A stretch of DNA of 64,000 bases. It comes from Isoperla grammatica (lineage: Eukaryota > Arthropoda > Insecta > Plecoptera > Perlodidae). Below the pieces are notes generated by a model that was not told the origin of the DNA, made no database searches, and was given only the letters and a program-made list of their open reading frames with translations. This document shows, piece after piece, positions 57,717-64,000 of this stretch. Both the position numbers and the translations under genes were made by a program. The stretch is taken from positions 48,173,637 to 48,237,636 of the forward strand of contig OX246743.1 of assembly GCA_945910005.1 (NCBI GenBank), in the 5' to 3' direction. How positions within the stretch are numbered: position 1 is the first letter of the stretch; each line of letters opens with the position of its first letter.

Positions 57717-60700
57717 TGAGGTCAAAAGTATGAAAGAACGTGCTAGGAATCTGTTGGTTTTAGTTGAATTAGCCACCGTGTATGAAAGGGGCAGTAGATA
57801 AGGATCTGAGGTCGGAAGTATGAAAGAACGTGCTAGGAATCTGTTGTTTTTAGTTGACCTAGCCACCGTGTATGAAAGGGGCAGTAGATAAGGATCTGAG
57901 GTCGGAAGTATGAAAGAACGTGCTAGGAATCTGTTGGTTTTAGTTGAATTAGCCACCGTGTATGAAAGGGGCGGTAGATAAGGATCTGAGGTCGGAAGTA
58001 TGAAAGAACGTGCTAGCAATCTGTTGGTTTAAGTTGAATTAGCCACCGTGTATGAAAGGGGCGGTTGATAAGGATCTGAGGTCGGAAGTATGAAAGAACG
58101 TGCTAGGAATCTGTTGGTGTTAGTTGAATTAGCCACCGTGTATGAAAGGGGCGGTAGATAAGGATCTGAGGTCGGAAGTATGAAAGAACGTGCTAGGAAT
58201 CTGTTGGTTTTAGTTGAATTAGCCACCGTGTATGAAAGGGGCGGTAGATAAGGATCTGAGGTCGGAAGTATGAAAGAACGTGCTAGGAATCTGTTGGTTT
58301 TCGTTGAATTAGCCACCGTGTATGAAAGGGGCGGTAGATAAGGATCTGAGGTTGGAAGTATGAAAGAACGTGCTAGGAATCTGTTGGTTTTAGTTGAATT
58401 AGCCACCGTGTATGAAAGGGGCGGTAGATAAGGATCTGAAGTCGGAAGTATGAAAGAACGTGCTAGGAATCTGTTGGTTTTAGTTAAATTAGCCACCGTG
58501 TATGAAAGGGGCGGTAGATAAGGATCTGAGGTCGGAAGTATGAAAGAACGTGGTAGGAATCTGTTGATTTTAGTTGAATTAGCCACCGTGTATGAAAGGG
58601 GCGGTAGATAAGGATCTGAGGTCGGAAGTATGAAAGAACGTGCTAGGAATCTGTTGGTTTTAGTTGAATTAGCCACCGTGTATGAAAGGGGCGGTAGATA
58701 AGGATCTGAGGTCGGAAGTATGAAAGAACGTGCTAGGAATCTTGTGGTTTTAGTTGAATTAGCCACCGTGTATGAAAGGGGCAGTAGATAAGGATCTGAG
58801 GTCGGAAGTATGAAAGAACGTGCTAGGAATCTGTTGGTTTTAGTTGAATAAGCCATTGTGTATGAAAGGGGCAGTAGATAAGGATCTGAGGTCGGAAGTA
58901 TGAAAGAACGTGCTAGGAATCTGTTGGTTTTAGTTGAATTAGCCACCGTGTATGAAAGGGGCGGTAGATAAGGATCTGAGGTCGGAAGTATGAAAGAACG
59001 TGCTAGGAATCTGTTGGTTTTAGTTGAATTAGCCACCGTGTATTAAAGGGGCGGTAGATAAGGATCTGAGGTCGGAAGTATGAAAGAACGTGCTAGGAAT
59101 CTGTTGGTTTTAGTTGAATTAGCCACCGTGTATGAATGGGGCAGTAGATAAGGATCTGAGGTCGGAAGTATGAAAGAACGTGCTAGGAATCTGTTGGTTT
59201 TAGTTGAATTAGCCACCGTGTATGAAAGGGGCGGTAGATAAGGATCTGAGGTCGGAAGTATGAAAGAACGTGCTAGGAATCTGTTGATTTTAGTTGAATT
59301 AGCCACCGTGTATGAAAGGGGCGGTAGATGAGGATCTGAGGTCGGAAGTATGAAAGAACGTGCTAGGAATCTGTTGGTTTTAGTTGAATAAGCCATTGTG
59401 TATGAAAGGGGCAGTAGATAAGGATCTGAGGTCGGAAGTATGAAAGAACGTGCTAGGAATCTGTTGGTTTTAGTTGAATTAGCCACCGTGTATGAAAGGG
59501 GCAGTAGATAAGGATCTGAGGTCGGAAGTATGAAAGAACGTGCTAGCAATCTGTTGGTTTTCGTTGAATTAGCCACCGTGTATGAAAGGGGCAGTAGATA
59601 AGGATCTGAGGTCGGAAGTATGAAAGAACGTGCTAGGAATCTGTTGGTTTTAGTTGATTAGCCACCGTGTATGAAAGGGGCAGTAGATAAGGATCTGAGG
59701 TCGGAAGTATGAAAGAACGTGCTAGGAATCTGTTGGTTTTAGTTGAATTAGCCACCGTGTATGAAAGGGGCAGTAGATAAGGATCTGAGGTCGGAAGTAT
59801 GAAAGAACGTGCTAGGAATCTGTTGGTTTTCGTTGAATTAGCCACCGTGTATGAAAGGGGCAGTAGATAAGGATCTGAGGTCGGAAGTATGAAAGAACGT
59901 TTAGGCATCTGTTGGTTTTAGTTGAATTTTCCACCGTGTATGAAAGGGGCTGTAGATAAGGATCTGAGGTCGGAAGTATGGTAGAACGTGCTAGGAATCT
60001 GTTGGTTTTAGTTAAATTAGCCACCGAGTATGAAAGGGGCGGTAGATAAGGATCTGAGGTCGGAAGTATGAAAGAACGTGCTAGGAATCTGTTGGTTTTA
60101 GTTGAATTAGCCACCGTGTATGAAAGGGGCGGTAGATAAGGATCTGAGGTCGGAAGTATGAAAGAACGTGCTAGGAATCTGTTGGTTTTAGTTGAATTAG
60201 CCACCGTGTATGAAAGGGGCAGTAGATAAGGATCTGAGGTCGGAAGTATGAAAGAACGTGCTAGGAATGTGTTGGTTTTAGTTGAATTAGCCACCGTGTA
60301 TGAAAGGGGCGGTAGATAAGGATCTGAGGTCGGAAGTATGAAAGCACGTGCTAGGAATCTGTTGGTTTTAGTTGAATTAGCCACCGTGTATGAAAGGGGC
60401 AGTAGATAAGGATCTGAGGTCGGAAGTATGAAAGAACGTGCTAGGAATCTGTTGGTTTTAGTTGAATTAGCCACCGTGTATGAAAGGGGCAGTAGATAAG
60501 GATCTGAGGTCGGAAGTATGAAAGAACGTGCTAGGAATCTGTTGGTTTTCGTTGAATTAGCCACCGTGCATGAAAGGGGCGGTAGATAAGGATCTGAGGT
60601 CGGAAGTATGAAAGAACGTGCTAGGAATCTGTTGGTTTTAGTTGAATTAGCCACCGTGTATGAAAGGGGCAGTAGATAAATATCTGAGGTCGGAAGTATG

Positions 60701-61910
60701 AAAGAACGTGCTAGGAATCTGTTGGTTTTAGTTGAATTAGCCACCGTGTATGAAAGGGGCGGTAGATAAGGATCTGAGGTCGGAAGTATGAAAGAACGTG
60801 CTAGGAATCTGTTGGTTTTAGTTGAATTATCCACCGTGTATGAAAGGGGCAGTAGATAAGGATCTGAGGTCGGAAGTATGAAAGAACGTGCTAGGAATCT
60901 GTTGGTTTTAGTTGAATTAGCCACCGTGTATGAAAGGGGCAGTAGATAAGGATCTGAGGTCGGAAGTATGAAAGAACGTGCTAGGAATCTGTTGGTTTTA
61001 GTTGAATTAGCCACCGTGTATGAAAGGGGCGGTTGATAAGGATCTGAGGTCGGAAGTATGAAAGAACGTGCTAGGAATCTGTTGGTTTTAGTTGAATTAG
61101 CCACCGTGTATGAAAGGGGCAGTAGATAAGGATCTGAGGTCGGAAGTATGAAAGAACGTGCTAGGAATCTGTTGGTTTTCGTTGAATTAGCCACTGTGTA
61201 TGAAAGGGGCGGTAGATAAGGATCTGAGGTCGGAAGTATGAAAGAACGTGCTAGGAATCTGTTGGTTTTCGTTGAATTAGCCACCGTGTATGAAAGGGGC
61301 AGTAGATAAGGATCTGAGGTCAGAAGTATGAAAGAACGTGCTAGGAATCTGTTGGTTTTAGTTGAATTAGCCACCGTGTATGAAAGGGGCGGTAGATAAG
61401 GATCTGAGGTCAGAAGTATGAAAGAACGTGCTAGGAATCTGTTGGTTTTAGTTGAATTAGCCACCGTGTATGAAAGGGGCAGTAGATAAGGATCTGAGGT
61501 CGGAAGTATGAAAGAACGTGCTAGGAATCTGTTGGTTTTCGTTAAATTAGCCACCGTGTATGAATGGGGCAGTAGATAAGGTTCTGAGGTCGGAAGTATG
61601 AAAGAACGTGCTAGGAATCTGTTGGTTTTCGTTGAATTAGCCACCGTGTATGAAAGGGGCAGTAGATAAGGATCTGAGGTCGGAAGTATGAAAGAACGTG
61701 CTAGGAATTTGTTGGTTTTAGTTGAATTAGCCACCGTGTATGGAAGGGGCAGTAGATAAGGATCTGATGTCGGAAGTATGAAAGAACGTGCTAGGAATCT
61801 GTTGGTTTTAGTTGAATTAGCCACCGTGTATGAAAGGGGCGGTAGATAAGGATCTGAGGACGGAAGTATGAAGAACGTGCTAGGAATCTGATGGTTTTAG
61901 TTATTTGAAT
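57717..61910 (-). repeat. 90-bp satellite array, 46 full copies plus a decayed partial copy
   Basis: The 90-base unit reads on the plus strand from TGAGGTCGGAAGTATG through GAACGTGCTAGGAATCTG and TTAGCCACCGTGTATG to GGTAGATAAGGATC. Unit starts run from 57,717 to 61,855, a distance of 4,138 bases: 46 units minus two single-base deletions (near 59,657 and 59,899). A G/A difference in GCRGTAGATAAGG splits the copies into two common types. The last, partial unit (61,855-61,910) carries several changes, as expected at an array edge. The minus strand has long open frames, interrupted by the indels and point stops. The strand given marks that open frame only; I do not think it is coding. Confidence 0.95.
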
Positions 61911-62004
61911 AGCTTGTACATCTTGTTTGACATTAGCTTGTCAAACAGGATTACTCATGTCAGTGCAATGCATCATAGAGTGTAGAATAACAAAGGTCGC
62001 CGTC
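61911..62004. other. Short unique spacer with a 9-bp hairpin
   Basis: This stretch lies between the 90-bp array and the 5S-like sequence. TGTTTGACA (61,924-61,932) and TGTCAAACA (61,939-61,947) are perfect inverted copies around the six-base loop TTAGCT. No reading frame, tRNA-like fold or known promoter is visible. The hairpin could be a transposon remnant or a structured element; nothing else supports either reading. Confidence 0.6.
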
Positions 62005-62060
62005 GTCAACTGCCATGCCATGTTGATTAACACCGGTTCTCGTCAGATCACCGAGGTTAA
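62005..62060 (+). pseudogene. 5S rRNA-like sequence, 5' half
   Basis: Starting at GTCAACTGCCATGCCATG and running through AACACCGGTTCTCGTCAGAT to CACCGAGGTTAA, this matches the first 56 or so nucleotides of animal 5S rRNA as I know it (CACCGGTTCTCGTCCGATCACCGAAGTTAAGC region). There are a few substitutions and one extra base near 62,027. The match stops at TTAA, exactly where a transposon begins, and resumes at 62,790. Joined across the insertion the two halves make about 119 nucleotides, the normal 5S length. The 5' end pairs poorly with the 3' end near 62,856, so this is probably a pseudogene or the head of a 5S-derived SINE rather than a working gene even before the insertion. Confidence 0.8.
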
Positions 62061-62078
62061 AGGGGTTCTCATCCGCTA
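62057..62078 (+). repeat. Left target-site duplication and terminal inverted repeat
   Basis: TTAA at 62,057-62,060 is followed by the 18-base left terminal repeat (62,061-62,078). The two mismatches to the right end are at its tenth and twelfth bases. The first nine bases, AGGGGTTCT, are identical at both ends. Confidence 0.85.
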
Positions 62079-62143
62079 CACCAAAATAATATGTTTAACT
62101 AAGGCTAATTAGCTATGAAATTAGCGACTAAATGAAAAGAAAT

Positions 62144-62161
62144 CGGGTTCACCATAACCCG
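62144..62161. other. Small hairpin inside the transposon
   Basis: CGGGTT (62,144-62,149) and AACCCG (62,156-62,161) are perfect inverted copies around the six-base loop CACCAT. No function is evident. Confidence 0.5.
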
Positions 62162-62410
62162 GGGAATAAATATCAAAGTTAGTGATTTTCGAGCTAGGTC
62201 CCATCGGCGAAAATCTCCCATAAGAAATAGCATTGGGACGACCTGTATGCCTTGGGACCTTGGAGGATTCTGCTCCAAAAAAAAATGATGTAATACTTTT
62301 CGCTGCGTCTTTCTTTTCTGCGTATTTCGTATATTTTGGTTTTGTAATCGGAGCTTCCGTTCAGGTACAAATTAAAGATGTGTAATCGGGTGCTCCATTT
62401 CGTTTTGATC

Positions 62411-62430
62411 GTTGCTGTGCGTTGCTGTGC
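62411..62430 (+). repeat. 10-bp perfect direct duplication inside the transposon
   Basis: GTTGCTGTGC occurs twice without a gap. It is a slippage-type duplication. Confidence 0.75.
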
Positions 62431-62449
62431 ACGTCGAGTCGGCGGGTGT

Positions 62450-62651
62450 CGACTGTCGAGTTGGTGTCAAGTAAGCCAAGCGAGAGAGAGAGAGAGTGTG
62501 AGAGAGAGAGTAGTAGTATTGGGAGGGGAAATAGTCAACGCATGCACAATGAACGCGGTCTGTATGCGGTGTCGAATGGAGTACACCAAGGCCGTCTAGA
62601 TATATCGCTTCGAGTACACTCGCACCAAAAGCCGACTGACACCAACAGTCG
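62450..62651. repeat. Internal inverted repeat of the transposon enclosing a (GA)n microsatellite
   Basis: CGACTGTCGAGTTGGTGTCA (62,450-62,469) and TGACACCAACAGTCG (62,637-62,651) are inverted copies apart from four extra bases in the left arm. Between them lies a GA-rich run (62,482-62,510) interrupted by TGTG. This could be a fold-back part of the element or a second small element nested in the first. No target duplication is visible around the arms. Confidence 0.55.
62482..62510 (+). repeat. (GA)n microsatellite, interrupted
   Basis: Seven GA steps (62,482-62,496), TGTG, then AGAGAGAGAG (62,501-62,510). Confidence 0.9.
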
Positions 62652-62771
62652 CCGCGGCAGTTAACCAGAAATTTCATTAATTAATAACAATTCACAGGTT
62701 TCAACTTACGATGTGTAATGGTTCATTATCGATTGGTGTGGTGCAGTAGATCATATGGTAAAAAATAAATC

Positions 62772-62793
62772 TAGCGGGTTAGAACCCCTTTAA
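62772..62793 (-). repeat. Right terminal inverted repeat and target-site duplication
   Basis: The right terminal repeat (62,772-62,789) ends AGAACCCCT and is followed by TTAA (62,790-62,793), then GCAACTTTGAGCG, where the 5S-like sequence resumes in register. GGGTTAGAACCCC also happens to look like an RNA polymerase III B box. I attribute that to the terminal repeat, because the left end carries the same bases. Confidence 0.83.
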
Positions 62794-62856
62794 GCAACTT
62801 TGAGCGTGGTCAGTACTAGGATGGGTGAACGTTTGGGACCACCACTGAACCATAGG
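62790..62856 (+). pseudogene. 5S rRNA-like sequence, 3' half
   Basis: TTAAGCAACTTTGAGCGTGG is followed by TCAGTACTAGGATGGGTGA and ACGTTTGGGACCACCAC, which follows the 3' half of animal 5S rRNA (GTTAGTACTTGGATGGGTGACC and the GGGAATACC region). By eye, identity is about 80 percent to the sequence I remember. The region equivalent to the polymerase III internal control elements is recognisable but carries substitutions. No run of four or more T follows the end near 62,856, so the usual terminator of a working 5S gene is missing. It is either a decayed 5S copy or part of a 5S-derived SINE. Confidence 0.8.
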
Positions 62857-62877
62857 AACCATTGGTGTACCCAAACG
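62830..62877. repeat. 48-base imperfect palindrome at the 3' end of the 5S-like sequence
   Basis: CGTTTGGG (62,830-62,837) and CCCAAACG (62,870-62,877) pair perfectly. Inside them ACCACCA and TGGTGT pair imperfectly with single-base bulges. The left arm belongs to the 5S-like sequence and the right arm lies just past its expected end. The right arm may therefore be an inverted copy of about 20 bases of 5S-like DNA. Confidence 0.6.
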
Positions 62878-62976
62878 AAGACTGTAGATTAGGGCATGGA
62901 AAATCAGTAAGGACAGGGTGTGGACAAGGTAGGGACATGGCAGTAAAAAGTTAATCCTGGAGGCTGGAGGTATGGT
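62878..62976. other. Unique spacer with an 11-bp triplicate
   Basis: No gene is visible. GGACAGGGTGT, GGACAAGGTAG and GGACATGGCAG (62,911-62,943) form three imperfect 11-base tandem copies. The rest is purine-biased DNA leading into the G-rich block. Confidence 0.6.
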
Positions 62977-63135
62977 GGGGGTTAGAGTAGGGGTAAGCTT
63001 AGGTTAGGGATATAGTTTGGTTAGGGATAGAAATAGATTCAGATAAGGCTAGAAAAACTGATAGGGATAGGGATAGAGCTAGGGGTAGAGGTAAGAATAG
63101 GGGTAGGGGTAAGGATGGAGCTAGGTATAGAGGTC
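62977..63135 (+). repeat. Degenerate TAGGG-type purine-rich repeat
   Basis: Short irregular words such as GTTAGAG, GGTTAGGGATA, ATAGGGATAGGGATAG and TAGGGGTAGGGGTAAGG recur at roughly six-base spacing. The period slips and the words vary, so this is a degenerate simple repeat. It resembles decayed telomere-like TTAGGG words, but no long exact run is present and I do not call it telomeric. Confidence 0.7.
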
Positions 63136-63594
63136 GCGAGAGAAGGGGGAGGGGGAGAGGGTGAAGGAGGAAGGGTGAGAGGAGGAATATCCCCCTCTCT
63201 CCCTCCCCCCCTTCCCTCCTCCACCCCTCTCCCCCCTTCCCCCTCATAGTGCCCCCTGACCCCCTCTCGACTGAGAGGGGGTAGGGGGAGAGGGGGAAGG
63301 GGGGGAGGGGGAGAAGGAGAAGAGGGGGAGACGTTGAAGGTTCTTCCTATAATCCTTCCCCCCCTTCCCCCACTCTCTCGCTATCTCTATCCCCACCCCC
63401 TGCCCCCCCTCCCGACTGAGAGGTGGTAGGTGGGGAAGGGGAAGGGGGGGGAGGGGGACAAGTAGGGGGGAAGTTGAAGTTCCCCCCCCCCTCCTTCCCC
63501 TTCTATCTGGCTACCTCTATCCCCCCCTACCCGTCTCCTCCCTTTCCCCTCTTAGTGCCCCCTTCCCCCCCACTCTCTCTCTCTCTCTCTCTCT
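63136..63594. repeat. Alternating polypurine and polypyrimidine blocks ending in (CT)11
   Basis: Plus-strand composition switches in blocks: purines about 63,136-63,188, pyrimidines 63,190-63,267, purines 63,270-63,343, pyrimidines 63,350-63,412, purines 63,413-63,478, pyrimidines 63,480-63,594. Neighbouring blocks are roughly complementary, so either strand could fold back, and the G runs could form quadruplexes or triplexes. A diverged duplication of about 130-145 bases is visible: CGACTGAGAGG at 63,268 and 63,413, GTTGAAG at 63,333 and 63,473, CTCTATCCCC at 63,385 and 63,515. The end is a pure (CT)11 at 63,573-63,594. Short frames here are low-complexity artefacts. Confidence 0.85.
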
Positions 63595-63777
63595 ATGGCG
63601 GCAAGTGAGTAGAAGCGTGTGTTTGTGCGTCCGGGGAAACTTTATATTTCGGCCAACCTTCAGTCAAATTATCATCTGTAATATAACCCATCAGTGCCGT
63701 AACCTGTTTACTTTGTACCGTCGTGTTGTTTCTTATTTGTGGTATTTTCCTTTCAAGTTGTATTCGTTTTAATCTAA
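63595..63777. other. Unique AT-rich sequence without a clear gene
   Basis: An ATG at 63,595 opens only five codons before TAG. TTTATATTT (63,641-63,649) looks like a TATA element. TTTTCCTTTCAAG ending at 63,757 resembles a 3' splice site. Any of these could belong to a promoter, a long terminal repeat or an intron end upstream of the open frame that follows. The sequence does not decide between them. Confidence 0.35.
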
Positions 63778-64000
63778 TTCTTAAGACGTTACCCGTTGTA
63801 TCGATATACCACCGTGTCTACCACAACTACCAACCTTCAAGTCTCAAAAAACCCTAAAAACGTGAAAGAGGTCGCAGCGTATTGCAACTCGATGGAGGGT
63901 GTGTTCAACGCGCGATTTCAAGAGCTGGAGGAAAACACGCGATCACAACTCGTTGAACTCAAGGACCTAGTTGTCGCATACTCATCGAGTAAGGCGCCTA
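63778..64000 (+). CDS. Partial open frame running off the window; possible gag-like or host exon
   Basis: After an in-frame TAA at 63,775-63,777 the frame stays open for 74 codons to the window edge. The first ATG is at 63,892, giving 36 visible codons starting MEGVFNARFQELEENTRSQL. The residues after it (charged, with Leu, Val and Phe at coiled-coil-like spacing, then a Ser-rich stretch) would suit a short helical segment. Such starts are common in gag proteins of LTR retrotransposons and in many unrelated proteins, so I assign no function. Base composition is more balanced than in the flanking repeats. The upstream 114 bases are also open and could be coding if a splice acceptor lies there. 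It may be chance: 74 open codons at a window edge is weak evidence. Confidence 0.3.

Larger units (their letters stand above)
62061..62789 (+). mobile_element. 729-bp non-autonomous TTAA-type DNA transposon (Kolobok/T2-MITE-like)
   Basis: The ends are inverted copies: the left reads AGGGGTTCTCATCCGCTA and the right, reverse-complemented, AGGGGTTCTAACCCGCTA (16 of 18 bases). TTAA flanks both sides (62,057-62,060 and 62,790-62,793), and the outer flanks are adjoining parts of one 5S rRNA-like sequence, which fixes the insertion boundaries. TTAA duplications are known for the piggyBac and Kolobok superfamilies. The junction TTAAAGGGG resembles the TTAAAGGRR ends of Xenopus T2 MITEs, which are assigned to Kolobok; piggyBac ends usually begin with CCC after TTAA. 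The interior has no frame longer than about 100 codons and no transposase similarity I can see, so it would need an enzyme supplied in trans. Strand is arbitrary. Confidence 0.82.

Noticed and set aside
55806..58019. Open frames on both strands of the 39-bp array, some running into the 90-bp array
   Set aside because: Both strands are equally open, which follows from the unit composition. There is no coding signature and no recognisable domain.
58029..61824. Minus-strand open frames with 30-residue repeats (LARSFILPTSDPYL type)
   Set aside because: This is the same period-of-three effect of the 90-bp unit. The residues look like a plausible extracellular repeat, but copies change freely and indels interrupt the frames.
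1..61910. CRISPR array
   Set aside because: Units are contiguous with no unique spacers, there are no cas genes, and the unit lengths and eukaryotic features do not fit.
1..61910. CENP-B box in the satellites
   Set aside because: I looked for TTCG and CGGGA in the right arrangement in all three units and found none.
61927..62112. 61-codon plus-strand frame across the 5S-like half and the transposon end
   Set aside because: It spans an insertion junction and a structural RNA-like sequence, so it is a chance frame.
62372..62677. Small frames (73-101 codons) on both strands inside the transposon
   Set aside because: They overlap the (GA)n block, have biased composition and show no transposase motifs. 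They are best explained as chance frames in a non-autonomous element.
62773..62789. RNA polymerase III B box (GGGTTAGAACCCC) of a tRNA-derived SINE
   Set aside because: The bases are the right terminal inverted repeat of the transposon and are mirrored at its left end. No A box or tRNA fold lies upstream.
62977..63135. Interstitial telomere repeat
   Set aside because: TAGGG-like words are irregular and mixed with other purine words. No exact TTAGGG run of useful length is present.
62999..63608. Short frames rich in Pro, Leu and Ser or Gly
   Set aside because: They are translations of polypurine/polypyrimidine low-complexity DNA.

Overview
This window is almost entirely non-coding tandem repeat DNA from a eukaryote, most likely an invertebrate animal. 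The metazoan guess rests on three things: long homogenised satellite arrays, purine/pyrimidine microsatellites, and a 5S rRNA-related sequence whose internal core (for example AACACCGGTTCTCGTC and GGATGGGTGA) looks like animal 5S rRNA. I cannot name a species. No complete protein-coding gene is supported.

Layout. (1) 1-55,809: about 641 head-to-tail copies of an 87-bp satellite. It is not uniform. Shared variant units show it was assembled from large, nested segmental duplications (blocks called A, B and E here), with repeated offsets of about 17.1, 16.4, 28.5, 10.5, 4.7 and 3.4 kb. (2) 55,810-57,684: 48 copies of a 39-bp satellite, joined abruptly to the first. (3) 57,685-57,716: a short linker with an A12 tract between two copies of GTCAAAGTC. 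(4) 57,717 to about 61,910: 46 full copies plus a decayed partial copy of a 90-bp satellite. (5) 61,911-62,976: mostly unique DNA holding a near-full-length 5S rRNA-like sequence split into two halves. A 729-bp non-autonomous DNA transposon sits between the halves, with 18-bp terminal inverted repeats and a TTAA target duplication (Kolobok/T2-MITE-like ends). (6) 62,977-63,594: degenerate TAGGG-rich DNA, then alternating polypurine and polypyrimidine blocks able to fold back, ending in (CT)11. (7) 63,595-64,000: unique DNA ending in an open frame that runs off the window and might be the start of a retroelement gag-like or host gene.

The long open frames across all three satellites follow from unit lengths divisible by three (87, 39, 90) and units without a stop in one frame. 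Variation inside them is mostly amino-acid-changing and includes single-base indels, so I treat them as non-coding. The window reads as a satellite-rich (heterochromatic) domain and its edge, where mobile-element debris and low-complexity DNA lead into more ordinary sequence. I found no multi-gene system. The most informative items are the transposon-split 5S-like sequence and the nested block architecture of the 87-bp array.
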